A stretch of DNA of 64,000 bases from Colocasia esculenta (taxonomy: Eukaryota > Streptophyta > Magnoliopsida > Alismatales > Araceae), in contig CM024759.1 of NCBI GenBank assembly GCA_014218235.1, forward strand, positions 5,224,712-5,288,711, read 5' to 3'. Under the pieces are notes generated by a model. The model was not told the origin of the DNA and did not search any database. It saw only the letters and a program-made list of their open reading frames with translations. A program made the translations under genes and the position numbers. The number at the start of each line of letters is the position of its first letter. Position 1 is the first letter of the stretch. This document shows, one piece after another, positions 23,930-35,839 of this stretch.

Positions 23930-24400
23930 CAGAAGTGGTACTTGACAGTCAAAGCTCATCTTCATGTCAGTGCCAACCGAGGCTCGTCTTTATGCCACTG
24001 CTAGCCAAGTTTCTTCTTCATACCAGTCAAAGCTCGCCTTCATGCCAGTTCAAATTTATCTTCATGACAATCAAAGTTTATCTTCATGTCAGTGCTAGCT
24101 GAAGCTCACCTTCATGCTAGTTGAAGTTTATCTTCATGTTAATCAAAGCTTGTCTTCGTGCCAGTTCAAATTTATCTTCATGACAATCAAAGTTTATCTT
24201 CATGTCAGTGCTAGCTGAAGCTCACCTTCATGCTAGTTGAAGTTTATCTTCATGCTAATCAAAGCTTATCTTCTGGCCAGCCGAAGTTTTTTCTCAATGC
24301 CAATCAAAAGTTATCTTCGGGCCAGTTGAAACATGTCATCATGCTAGTCAAAGCCCATATCCATACCAGCCGAAAGTTGGTCGACACCAATAGAAAACAA
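23930..24400. repeat. Degenerate ~30-bp array ('cttcatgccagtcaaagct')
   Basis: More than a dozen imperfect units of the type 'agtcaaagctcatcttcatgcc', with a nearly exact ~115-bp duplication (24040-24130 against 24155-24250). Confidence 0.85.
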
Positions 24401-24409
24401 AAGTCAAGA

Positions 24410-25640
24410 AGGAAGACAAGGACTCGTTAATCCAACTGCAAGTGAAGCGGCACTGATAAGGGCTACAGGACCCCCAGGGCGACGATTTGGTCACCACAGT
24501 CAACGACGACGACGTGGAAGCAGTCTACTTCTTCCTGCTAAGACCTCAGCACTACTACATGCTCAGATTGTTGTGCATTCAATGTGACCACTCAAAAGAC
24601 GGTTCAGGAGAAAGGAAGCAGCAACGTCACTTACTGGGTTAAGAAGAAGCCACCCGATCATATAGCAAGCCAGCATGCCCCATCAGCTCATACAATAGGC
24701 CAACATAACCCAATGGACGACTGAACCATGAAGGCCACCAGCTCACATGGCCTTGTCAATTGAAAGAGGTCACTGATTTAGAGCTCTCTCCATCTCAAGG
24801 AGGCTTCCAAGAATCCAATGTTACAAATGTCCCACAGGGTCAGAAATCCCAGCAATTCGAAGAAGTTGCCAGTCTCAGTGCTCTTGCCGACTCATTAAGG
24901 CAACGAGCTCTCAAGTAACTTATTAGTTTAAAGGTCTTCATTGCCTTATTGGGTTTCTTCATTATTTCGCGAGGCTATCAACTCTCAGCACCGACAAGAT
25001 GGAGGGATGCCGGTTCGTAGTGCTATTGACTCACAAGGCCTGTTGAATCACGATGCCTGCGAAGAGAAGATCTATCGACTCATGAGATCGCAGAGTCATA
25101 GAGCCGGCAGGGAGGATGACTGTCGACTCAAGATGGTTGCCGACTTGCAGGGCCCACCAACTCAGGCTGAGTCAAAGCCTCACGAGTCACAACACTAATA
25201 GGCCAGAAGGCTGCCGAATCACATGGCTAGCCAACTCATGAGGCCTACCGGATCATAGGGCCATGCCATTGAACAGAAGGGGATGCCGACTCAGGCACTC
25301 TGTCCACTCAAGGTGCTGTTGAATGAAGAGTTTTTCGACTCATAAGAGCTGTTGATTGGTCCACTTATCAAAGCAAAGCTTGTTTATCACACGAGCGAGC
25401 CCAAGGGATTCCGACTAACATCGACGTCAACCATCTAAAGATGAGCACAATAGTATGAACACAATAGACAAAGTCAAGAAACCGTCAATATAGTGACGGA
25501 CCATGAGGCTATCAGTATGGCAACAAGTTAACGACCGTCAATGCTGACAAATTGACTCACATCAAGTTAGAGATGAGGTCCAGTTGACGTCGTACGAATT
25601 CACCCACGGGCATCGCTCAGCTCGTCCCTCGCTTGCACCA
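24410..25640. other. Non-coding interior before the 3' LTR
   Basis: Mixed sequence with loosely repeated 'gactca..aggct' phrases (24700-25400). No frame resembles pol. The 85-aa frame at 24941-25198 has no recognised feature. Confidence 0.65.
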
Positions 25641-25659
25641 CCCCTGGGTGGGGGGCATT
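25641..25659 (+). other. Polypurine tract of the 20.5-kb element
   Basis: The purine-rich 'gggtggggggcatt' directly precedes the 3' LTR start TGTGGACACT at 25660, the expected place for plus-strand priming. Confidence 0.65.
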
Positions 25660-28600
25660 TGTGGACACTAAAAACACAGGGTGAGGCCAGCCCGGTTCTC
25701 CCAAAGTGACCCATCAAAACCCATTAAAAAGCCATCAAAAAGACCCAACAAGAGGCCTCTCAAATAGGCTCAAACTAAGCCCATCGTTCAAATGGCCCAT
25801 CTACTTTTTGGGGGGTCACTTTAAGACATTGTGACACCTCCCATTCCAACAAGACCTTCTGCGATGGCAGAGGTGAAGTTGGAAAAAGCTTTTTCTTTTT
25901 TGGGGGCTGGGCTACCATGGCTAAGGAGGGGGTGTTGGCTAGCTGGTTAAGGAAAAAAAGGAGGGGCTGATCTGCTCCTCTCCTCCCACTTCTGGCTGGC
26001 CACGCAGAGAAAAAAAAGGGGGGATCTCCTTGGGGACTCCCAGCCCGTTAGGGGGTGAGAAGGAAAAGTGGAAGGGGTCCTCTGGTCTTCCTGAGGTGTG
26101 CTGGTTGAGGAGAGCAAGAGCAGGGGGTCTTCCTCGGCTGCAAGAAGAGGGCTGGGACTTCCTACTTCAGCCATCTCTCTATCTCTCCTTTGATCCCATC
26201 TGCTAGTGGGGTTGAGGGGTTGCCTACGTGAGAAGAAAAGGGGGCTGGGAATCACCCTCCTAGCTGACTGCGTGGGAGGTTGGGGAGAGCAGTAAGAAGC
26301 CTTCCACTTGCTCCCATTTGTTGCTGCTTAGAGAAGGCTGGGGCGGCTGGGAGTTTGCAAGCAAAAAAAAAGAGTTGAAGGGAGGAGAAGAAGGGGGAGG
26401 GGTCTTCCTCCTGCTGCTGGGGTCTTCACCTATGCCACCTAAGAAGAAAAGAAAAGGTCAAGAAAAAGGAAGAAGAATGAGGGAGCAGAAGAGGGGGATT
26501 GCGGCTGCAGTCCCATTGTTTTCTTCCTTTTATTTTGTTTCTTTTATGTAGCCACTTCTTCTCTAATAGTAAAAAAAAATGTTTCTTTCCATCTCCCGTT
26601 ATGTTGTTTTGAGTTTGGTATACCTTGGGTAACTCAAAGAGTTTTTTTTTTTAAATAGTTTTCTTGCTCTCATTTGATGAGGTTTTCCCTGTTGAGCAGA
26701 ACCGAAGTGTCATCTTCTTATGCATGTGATGCTACTTCTTCCCCTTTTGTTTTTCTATAAACCGTATAAAACCAAGATGTTCTGTCCCGTTTGGATGGTG
26801 AGGGTGGCTAACTGATGCCTCCCCTCACTCCTAAAGGGACCATTGTTGTGTAGCTATGAGATGTCTCTTGGCCCATGAAAGGGCACCCCATGAGAGGTCC
26901 ATCCATTGCCATTTCGCACTCCAAATTAATAGGATCAAGTGAAGGGATGTGGGGGCATGCTAATGCTATGCATGGCTCTCTTTCCCTCTCCTCATTTAAG
27001 CCTTAAAAGATCAGATACCCCATCGTTGCTGCCCTCTCACTGTATCAAGTCCTGCCGTATCGGTTTTCCTTCGTGCGACTTTGAGCATGACGTTTCGGAC
27101 TGCTGAAATCTGGGCTCGATCCGAGTTCATAGGTTCATTCTACATATCCGAAGGATACTGTCCCCCAAATTTGAGGCTCAGCCCCTTCGCGGATTTCGAG
27201 AACCAAGCCCCGGAAGTCCTGCCGTATCGTTTTCTCGCACGGCTTTGAGAAGGAAGTACCGGACTGCTGAAATCTGGGCTCGATCCGAGTTCATGGGTTC
27301 GTTCTTCATATCCGAAGGATACTGTCCCCCAAATTTGAGGCTCAGCCCCTTTGCGGATTTCGAGAACCAAGCCCCGGAAGTCCTGCCGTATCGTTTTCTC
27401 GCATGGCTTTGAGAAGGAAGTACCGGACTGCCGGCATCTGGGCTCGATCCGACTTCATGGGTTCGTTCTTCATATCCAAAGGATGCTGTCCCCCAGATTT
27501 GAGGCTCAGCCCCTTCACGGATTTCGAGAACCAAGCCCCGGAAGTCCTGCCGTATCGTTTTCTCGCACGGCTTTGAACAGGAAGTACCGGACCGCCGTCG
27601 GCTGGGTTCGATCCGAGTTCAGGGGTCCGTTCTCTATACTTGAAGGATGTTGTCCCCCAAATTTGAGGCTCAACCCCTTCACGGATTTCGAGAACGAGAC
27701 TGCGGAAGTCCTGCCGTATTGTTTTCCCGTACGGCGTTGAAAAGAAAGTACCGGACCGCCGTTGGCTGGGCTCGATCTGAGTTCATGGGTCCGTTCTCTA
27801 TACCTGAAGGATGTTGTCTCCCAAATTTTAGGATCAACCCCTTCACGGATTTCGAGAACGAGACCGCGGAAGTCCTGCCGTATCGTTTTCCCGTACGGCG
27901 TTCAAAAGAAAGTACCGGACTGCCGTCGGCTGGGCTCGATCCGAGTTCATGGGTCCGTTCTCTATACCTGAAGGATGTTGTCCCCCAAATTTGAGGATCA
28001 ACCCCTTCACGGATTTTGAGAACGAGACTGCGAAAGTCATGCCGTATCGTTTTCCCGTACGGCGTTGAAAAGAAAGTACCGGACCGCCGTCGGCTGGGCT
28101 CGATCTGAGTTCATGGGCCTGTTCTCTATACCTGAAGGATGTTGTCTTCCAAATTTGAGGATCAACCCCTTTACGGATTTCGAGAATGAGACCGCGGAAG
28201 TCTTGCCGTATCGTTTTCCCGTACGGCGTTGAAAAGGAAGTACCGGACCGCCGTCGGCTGGGCTCGATCTGAGTTCATGGGTCCATTCTCTATACCTGAA
28301 GGATGTTGTCCCCCAAATTTGAGGCTCAACCCCTTCACGGATTTCGAGAACGAGACCGCGGAAGTCCTGCCGTATCGTTTTCCCATACGGCGTTGAAAAG
28401 AAAGTACCGGACCGCCGTTGGCTGGGCTCGATCTGAGTTCATGGGTCCGTTCTCTATACCTGAAGGATGTTGTCCCCCAAATTTGAGGATCAACCCCTTC
28501 ACGGATTTCGAGAATGAGACCGCGGAAGTCCTGCCGTATCGTTTTCCCGTACGGCGTTGAAAAGGAAGTACCGGACCACCGTCGGCTGGGCTCGATCCGA

Positions 28601-30650
28601 GTTCATGGGTCCATTCTCTATACCTGAAGGATGTTGTCTCCCAAATTTGAGGATCAACCCCTTCACGGATTTCGAGAACGAGACCGCGGAAGTCCTGCCG
28701 TATCGTTTTCCCGTACGGCGTTGAAAAGGAAGTACCGGACCGCCGTCGGCTGGGCTCGATCCGAGTTCATGGGTCCATTCTCTATACCTGAAGGATGTTG
28801 TCCCCCAAATATGAGGATCAACCCCTTCACGGATTTCGAGAACGAGACTGCGGAAGTCCTGCCGTATCGTTTTCCCGTACGACGTTGAAAAGAAAGTACC
28901 GGACCGCCGTCGGCTGGGCTCAATCTGAGTTCATGGGCCTGTTCTATATGCCTGAAGGATGTTGTCCCCCAAATTTGACGCTCAACCCCTTCACGGATCT
29001 CGAGAACCAAACCCCGGAAGGCTTGCCGTATCGCTTTTCCGCGCGGCTTTGAACATGAGGTGCCGGATCACCACTGATTGGGCCTGATCCGAGTTTATGG
29101 ATTGGTTCTTTATATCCTAAGGGTTCTGTCCCCAAGATTTGAGGCTCAGCCCCTTAACGGATTTCGAGAACCGAGCCCCGGAAGTCCTGCCGTATCGTTT
29201 TCTCGCACTGCTTTGAACATGAGGTGCCAGATCGCCACTGATTGGGCCTGATCCGAGTTCATGGATTGGTTCTCTATACCCTAAGGGTTCTGTCCCCGAG
29301 ATTTGAGGCTCAGCCTCTTCACGTATTTCAAGGATCAGTCCCCAAAGGCTTGCCGTATCGCTTTTCTGCGCGGCTTTGAATATGAGGTGTCGGATTGCCA
29401 CTGATTGGGCCTGATCCGAGTTTATGGATTGGTTCTTTATATCCTAAGGGTTCTGTACCCAAGATTTGAGGCTCAGCCCCTTCACGGATTTCAAGGATTA
29501 AGTCCCCAAAGGCTTGCCGTATCGCTTTTCCGCGCGGCTTTGAACACGAGGTGTCGGATCGCCACTGATTGGGCCTAATCCGAGTTCGTGGATTGGTTCT
29601 TTATATCCTAAGGGTTCTGTCCCCAATATTTGAGGTTCAACTCCTTCACGGATTTCGAGGATCAAGTCCCCAAAGGCTTGTCGTATCGCTTTTCCGCACG
29701 GATTTGAACATCAAGTGTCGGGTAATTGATACCCAGACCCCGTTTGAGTTCATGAGTACTGTCTATATGGGTTAAATATCCCATCCTCCTGATTGCACGC
29801 TCAGATTCCCCGCGGATTTCGAGAATTATGCATAAATGGGGCTGTCGTATCACTTATGCCTAAAAATTGGACTGATACGGCAGGACTGATCCGGCAGGAC
29901 CGATCCGGCAGGGCCCTTGCCGTATCACTGCTACAGTACCCCTGCCGTTTCACCCTAGCAGATTGGCCCTTGCCGATTCGCCCTTGCCGTATCGTTTTGG
30001 CTGCCGAATCGCTTTGTCTGCTGAATCGAATGGGTTTTGCATGATGATGTTTGAGCATTCAAATGACCAAATGACTTCAAATCATGAAAAATTAATGACA
30101 ACCAAAGCATATCAAATTTCTTGCATTACCAAATAGAAAAAATTGTGTAATAAATAAAAGAATAAATAAATGAGCATGCAAATTGACTGTTAAAAGATGA
30201 AATGCACATACACATCAAAAATCTCTTGCAAATTTGACTGCAATCTTGTAGTTTTATTTTTGCGCCTTTTATCGGATGTCCCGACTTAGGCCATAAGACC
30301 TTCTATTCTGGCGATTAATCAAGGGTTTTCTCTTTCTAAAAGAGATGTAATTAACGTCGTTGCGCTCAGGCAACGACGGGATCTTGGTTCCGACCCGATC
30401 TTCACAATCGTTTGACGAAGTCAAATGGTGCGCACAATAGACCTAAAGCCCTCCGACTCTCGGAGGCAGAACACTTGATTGTCACCTCGGTGACTGGCAC
30501 GCCCGCGCTATGCAAATTGTCGATTCATCTCACGTCGCCATTGCTCAAGAAGCATTCGACGGGATTTGGATTAACAATATGCATTCATCCATGAGAACAT
30601 GAGACAACATGATAAATAGATTTATAAATTTTTAAAATTCCATTTCCACA
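25660..30650 (+). repeat. 3' LTR (4991 bp) of the 20.5-kb element
   Basis: Nearly identical to 10141-14758 outside the tandem array. It keeps four 'attgggcct(g/a)atccgag' units near 29075-29580, where the 5' LTR has one plus a deletion scar near 13700. It ends TTTCCACA at 30650. Confidence 0.92.
27045..29790. repeat. Array of ~164-bp tandem repeats inside the 3' LTR
   Basis: Same unit as in the 5' LTR, about two units longer. The central copies are almost uniform and the edge copies diverge. Confidence 0.93.
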
Positions 30651-31188
30651 ATTTCTCTCCTCTTTGCAAAGAGCCAAAGAGGGCTCTTTCTGGTGCAGCA
30701 GGAGTTTGGTTTAAAGGAGAGGGGTTTGGGGAACCCCGGAGAGGTGATGGGATGGCCTGATAGCCGTTGGGGACTTCTCCCCAATGGCTGGGCTTTCTTG
30801 CCCCCGGAGTTTCGGGGTCTGCAACGCATGCAGGTCAGAGATATTAACATCCACATCCATGGACGTTGACTTAAGCATTGGCGTCCATCGAGGTGGACGC
30901 TGACTCAGCATGGACGTCCATCCATGTGGACGCCAAATGGGTCCTTCGGCCAGAACTCAAAACATGCAGAAAATCCATGCTTAACTTATACCTATATATA
31001 CATGCCATATATATACTATCATGTACACACTACCACCATGCAATTCATACACTATTTACAACTAATTATACACATGCACACATAAGTATAACTAGTTAAT
31101 GCGTACGTAAAAATCGACATCTATGCATACACAAGCATGAATTATTTACACGCAATAAAATAATACAACAAAATTCGAGGGCCTTACA
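30651..31188 (-). other. Right-hand remainder of the solo LTR
   Basis: Continues the solo LTR cut at 10140/30651 and ends TTACA at 31188. It contains four variants of 'tggacgt(c/t)ga' between 30855 and 30935 ('catggacgttgac', 'aggtggacgctgac', 'atggacgtccatcc', 'tgtggacgcc'), then AT-rich sequence. No gene. Confidence 0.75.
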
Positions 31189-31193
31189 CACTT

Positions 31194-32600
31194 GTATGCA
31201 TGTTGGCCTCTGGATTGGCCGCCCGATTCACTTTCATTATTATGGATGTTTGTTGCCATCTCTCTGCAGCCCATATGTTGCACAGAGTTTCCCAGTAGTC
31301 TCTCCTCATCCATGTCGATGCCCGCTCCCTCCAAAGAGTTGGGTCTGCACTCTGAGAAACTTTCTGTGCATTTTTCCTCGCATTATACAACAAATGCTTA
31401 AAATTTGATCAGGCGGTCATCGTCCATACTAATCGAGACCGCACCTCGTCCGAACAACACATGAATCGATGATTGCTCTATACAGATAAGAGTTAGTAAA
31501 CTGAATGTAGGAATAAGAAATCAAATTAATTATAATAAGAAATTGCATACCATGAACATCTGATACAACAACTCCTGGACCTCCATTGGGAAATCATTGA
31601 ATCTATGAATAGGCCTAGGAAAGTGTGCTTGAATTGTTCTTGTGATAAATTGAGACGCTTGAGCAGGCTCTATTTTATCACTGAAATTATGTAACTTGTT
31701 ACTATGAATTTATGAACTAAATATATCTCCTTCATGAAAGATACATACAAGTTTATTACGTACCCATTGATCCACACCTCCGGCAGAGTGCTCTCATAAA
31801 CTGCCTCCCCCCTCCTGGAGACTAACAGCATCCTCTGGCACCGAACCTGGAAAAAAATGCACAACGACATAAGTAAGGTAAAACTGCTTATTGTTAATGA
31901 CTATACAAATACCCTGAAATTTAAATATACATACCTACTATTGTATTAGGAGAATGTGTAGACTGACCCGAGCCTGTAACATTTTCAATGCATCAGAATC
32001 AATGCACAATGAAAGTACAACTTTAAATATACATACATACTGCTAGAGGAGGAGACACAGAGGCTGGACCAACAGCTGTAACAAGAATAGATGGCATAAA
32101 TAATGAGGAAGTGTAAACTCACCCGAACCTGTAAGAATTTTATGGCAGAAAACCAATGCACAATAAAAGTACAACTTTAAATATACATAGCTGCTGCTAC
32201 AGTAGGAGACATAGAGGAAGGACCAGCAACTGTATCAATTTTAATGGCATTAATAATATGTATAAATAATGACTATACAAATACTTGCAACTTGAAATAT
32301 ACATACCTGGTACTCTAGGTTGAGGAGGTGTAAACTCACCCGAACCTGTAAGAACTTTATGGCATAAGGATCAATGTACAATGAAAGTAGAACTTTAAAT
32401 ATACGTACCTGGTGCCACAGGAGAAGGGACAGACAGAGAACCAGAAGCTGTAACAATTTTAATGGCATTAATACTATGCATAAATAATACACAAATAAAA
32501 CTACACTAGAAAAATATACATACCTGATGCCTGAAACAAAACCCTCCCACGGAGGCTCCTCCCAGAACTGGAGCCTGATCGTGCTCCACGCACCATATCT
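31194..32600 (-). pseudogene. TNPA-like CACTA protein, 5' exons
   Basis: Upstream half of the gene cut by the solo LTR. From 5' to 3' on the minus strand: an exon near 32600-32525 encoding VRGARSGSSSGRSLRGRV; a set of small repeated exon-like segments (31960-32530); an exon near 31849-31768 encoding QRMLLVSRRGEAVYESTLPE before GTACGT; an exon near 31680-31560 encoding ITRTIQAHFPRPIHRFNDFP; and an exon near 31470-31194 encoding KNAQKVSQ, TLCNIWAAERWQQTS and KVNRAANPEANMHTS. These match the Transposase_24 layout, in which an 'NRA' motif precedes a conserved HT-G-SFA segment. That segment lies on the far side of the inserted LTR. A stop or frameshift near 31410 breaks the frame. Confidence 0.75.
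31960..32530. repeat. Repeated exon-intron units in the TNPA 5' region
   Basis: About four units of ~120-160 bp share 'aactttaaatatacatacct', then 'acaggagac/ggacagac', then 'gaaccagaagctgtaac', then 'ttttaatggcat'. Each resembles a small exon flanked by intron-end sequence, suggesting internal exon duplication. Confidence 0.7.
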
Positions 32601-32690
32601 TCATAGGGAACATAAAAAATTAATGCTCATTTGATTGAAAGTGAGCTACTTTAAATATACTCAACATATGTGAAAAAATTCTACCCATTT

Positions 32691-35600
32691 TTAATTGATA
32701 TCCATTTCCTCCTCAAATGATGACAATATATCTAATTCAACCTCATCTTTATCATCATCTTCACATTCATCACTGGTATATTCCTCCTCCTCATCAGAAC
32801 TTTCACATTCAATATCTGTTGGCCTTCCACTACTGCCTTTCATCTCACGTGGATCGACTTCTTCGACATCATTTCCTTGAGACAAGGAAATTGGTGCTTC
32901 AGATTCGTCTTCTCCAATATAGGTTGTCAACTCTACATTATCAACCAAGTCATCTTGAAAGAATTCTACGTTGACCTCTTCAGATGTCTGATCAGTCATG
33001 TCCAATTCATAATCAGAGAATAGTCTTGACTTAACTCTGCAAACTACCCACCAATCATTTCGTTCTTTGTTTGTAGATGATGGATAGCTTGTATAGTACA
33101 CCTGCTGGGCTTGTGTGGCTAAAATGAATGGCTCATAAGTATTCAATTTCGACTTATGTTTAAGCTCGACAATCCCATGCGTTGTGTCATTTCGAATGGA
33201 ATTCGGATCAAACCAATGACACTTGAACAAGAATATATGGTTGTCTTGTCCTAGATATTGCAACTGTAAGATCTCCTCTACAATACCATAGTAGTCATAT
33301 TCACTTTCATTGAATGTACTTCCTTTAACACATACGCCACTGTTCATGGTAGATTTACTCTGCCCATAGTCTTTTGTATGAAATATATACCCATTTACAA
33401 TAAATCCAGGATAGTTATGTGCAATTTTCGATGGGCCATAAGCTATCTAACGAACTCTTTCATCAGTAATTAAACCTTGTTCAACCTGTGTATAGAGAAG
33501 ACTAGTTAAAAAGTGAACATAACTTTTCTCGAATACTCTTTGACCATGTACACTTACGCTTTTTCTTAGCCATAAGGCCAATGACTTCTCTCGTTCTTTT
33601 TCAACCTCATAATCAGTGAGGTGTGGATTTCTTTGAATTATTTCTGAATCAAATTGTCTACAATATGAATAGAAGACCACCTTCAATAGCTAGAATACGG
33701 GCAAAGAAGTTACATACACAATAAATTGTGAGTTTAGCGCTTACTCAACATAACACTCTAGCTCAGCACAATTTAACAAAATATATATCTCTGCGGCGCA
33801 TAACTCTCTGTCATCCAGCATTCGAGTTGAAGAACGTCCGAAGGCACGTCCAGGATGATTAAATATGGAGAGTCGATCTAAACACACAGATTCCCCCCCA
33901 TCATCATTACATGGAGGCTGAGTACGACGAGTTTGTATGTCTGCTTCAAAGTACATCGAACAAAAGTTTGAGATTTCCTCCATAATGTATGCCTCAGCAA
34001 TAGAACCCTCCACTTTTGCTTTATTTCAGACTTTCAATTTGAGGTCATGCATACACCTACATAAACAATGTACAAGACAAATGGGAAATGTATCAAATAT
34101 TATAAGGTGCAATTCTAAGCAGAAAAAAAGTTAATATTTGCATATAGCTCTCAAATGGATACATCCATCTATATTGTACTGGCCCTCCGACTTTAGCTTC
34201 ATATGGTAGATGTACGAGTAAATGCTCCATCGAATTGAAGAATGCAGGCGGAAATATCTTCTCCAACTTGCATACGATGGTGACGACATTCTGTTCGATA
34301 GTTTGCACATCCTGAAGCCTGAGTTCTGATGCACACAGAATCGTGAAAAATCGACTCAGCTCAGACAATGCTCCCTATAGAGGCTTCGGCAACATGTCAC
34401 GAAATGCAATAGGTAGCAACCTTTGCATGAACACATGGCAGTCATCACTCTTCATTCCATATATCTTTCCCTCACTGACATTGACTGAACGAGCAATATT
34501 AGACACATAACCGTCAGAAAATCTCAACTGTTTTAGCCACTGGCACACTTCCTTTACTTGTCCTCCTCCAAGTACATAAACTGCTTTTGGTTTAATTGAT
34601 TTCCCATTTACTTCAACAAGATCTAACTCTAGATGTTTACAGAGCATGGACAAGTCCAAACGTGCATTCCCATTGTCCTTTGTTTTACCTTTTATGTCCA
34701 TAACGATGTTGAACACATTATCAAAGACATTTTTCTCGATATGTATCACGTCTAGATTGTGCCGCACAAGAAGAAACGACCAATAAGGTAGCTCCTAGAA
34801 AATGCTTCTCTTCACCCAGTTGTGCTCCTTCCCAAAACTTGGAAGGTGTCGGGTACTGCCCATCAGTTGTGTGATATCTGGCAAATTTTCTACACGTGCT
34901 GCCATATGATGACCGGACAACCTCTCGAATATAATTTCATCTCGTTCCATTCTGTTCTTTAGGAATGCATCTTTTTGTCTTCTGAAAGGGTGATCAGCTG
35001 CTAAAAACTGTCGATGGCAATCAAACTAGCAAGACTTCCCACCATGTTTAAGTACAAATGATTTGGTATTATCCATACAGTAAGGACATTCTAGCCTCCC
35101 ATGTGTGCTCCAACCAGATAGCATTCCATATGCAGGAAAATCACTTATAGTCCACATCATTGCTACCCTCATGGTGAAATTTTACTTTCTAGATGCATCA
35201 TAAGTATTGACCCCCTCAGTCCATAATAATTTCAATTCATCAATCAAAGGTCTGAGATAGATGTCTATATTTTTTGTAGGACTTTTCGGACCAGGAATCA
35301 ATAAGGATAGGAACAAATTCTCTCCCTTCATGCACATACTCGGAGGAAGGTTGTATGGTGTCACGAACATTGGCCAGCTGGAGTAGGAAGCCACTGAACC
35401 TCCAAATGGATTGAATCCGTCAGTGCACAAACCAAGCCTCACATTACGCGACTCCCTTGAGAAGATAGGATGAGAATGGTTGAAATGAGTCCAAGCTTTG
35501 CCATCTACAGGATGACTCATAGTATTCTCATCCCGACATACTCTTTCTGTGTGCCACCTCATATGTCGAGCTGTCTTTGAAGACATATACATCCGCTGCA

Positions 35601-35834
35601 GTCTGGGTGTAAGGGGGAAATATCGCAATGACGCATAAGGTATATCCTTTCCCCTAGAATTGGCACCTCTTTTAGGTTTAAACCTATCATGATGGCAAAC
35701 TGAACATGATACCTTATCTGCATTCTCACTATCATACAACATACAATGATTAGGACATGCATCTATTTTTACATATCCAAGTCCTAAATCATTGACCATC
35801 TTCTTGGAACGATAAAATTTGGAGGCAGCTTCTC
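32691..35834 (-). pseudogene. CACTA tnp2 transposase, main part (Transposase_21, DUF4218, DUF4216)
   Basis: Catalytic transposase of the CACTA element, read on the minus strand. 35834-35182 encodes CPNHCMLYDSENADKVSCSVC and LTPRLQRMYMSSKTARHMRWH. 35180-34770 encodes WTISDFPAYGMLSGWSTHGR and CPYCMD. 34767-34375 encodes RHNLDVIHIEKNVFDNV and GKTKDN (Transposase_21). 34368-34093 encodes FPPAFFNSMEHLLVHLPYEA (DUF4218). 33347-32691 encodes YYGIVEEILQLQYLG and PFILATQAQQVYY (DUF4216), ending in an acidic tail. In-frame stops include TAG near 34373 and TAG near 33447, plus others near 34790 and 35030. The protein's front part (45455-46016) is separated by the copia element at 35840. Domain assignment is secure; activity is excluded. 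Confidence 0.9.
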
Positions 35835-35839
35835 ATCTG

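Larger units (their letters stand above)
10141..30650 (+). mobile_element. 20.5-kb non-autonomous Ty3-type LTR retrotransposon, gag only, with giant LTRs
   Basis: LTRs begin TGTGGACACTAAAAACACAG and end TTTCCACA (10141-14758 and 25660-30650). The left flank is GTTTC and the right flank ATTTC, a 5-bp duplication with one difference. A primer-binding site follows the 5' LTR and a purine-rich tract precedes the 3' LTR. The 10.9-kb interior has a doubled gag-like region and then several tandem arrays. No protease, reverse transcriptase, RNase H or integrase is seen in any frame. Aligned by eye, the LTRs differ by only about one base per hundred outside the array, so insertion was recent. It lies inside the solo LTR 7412-31188. 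Confidence 0.92.
7412..31188 (-). mobile_element. Solo LTR of Del/Tekay-type Ty3 element, interrupted by the 20.5-kb element
   Basis: On the plus strand it starts TGTGACGACCC and ends GGCCTTACA, so on the minus strand it reads TGTAAGG...GTCGTCACA, the usual TG...CA form of Del/Tekay (chromovirus) LTRs. It is flanked by identical CACTT at 7407-7411 and 31189-31193. No primer-binding site or internal sequence adjoins either edge, so it is a solo LTR. Excluding the insertion at 10141-30650 it is about 3.26 kb. It interrupts a TNPA exon whose frame is continuous across the two flanks when one CACTT copy is counted. The His/Tyr-rich plus-strand frames inside (7878-9062) and the minus-strand frames near 9.6-10.1 kb are not supported as genes. 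Confidence 0.85.

Noticed and set aside
32695..32974. Serine- and histidine-rich plus-strand frames
   Set aside because: Antisense shadows of the acidic C-terminal tail of tnp2.
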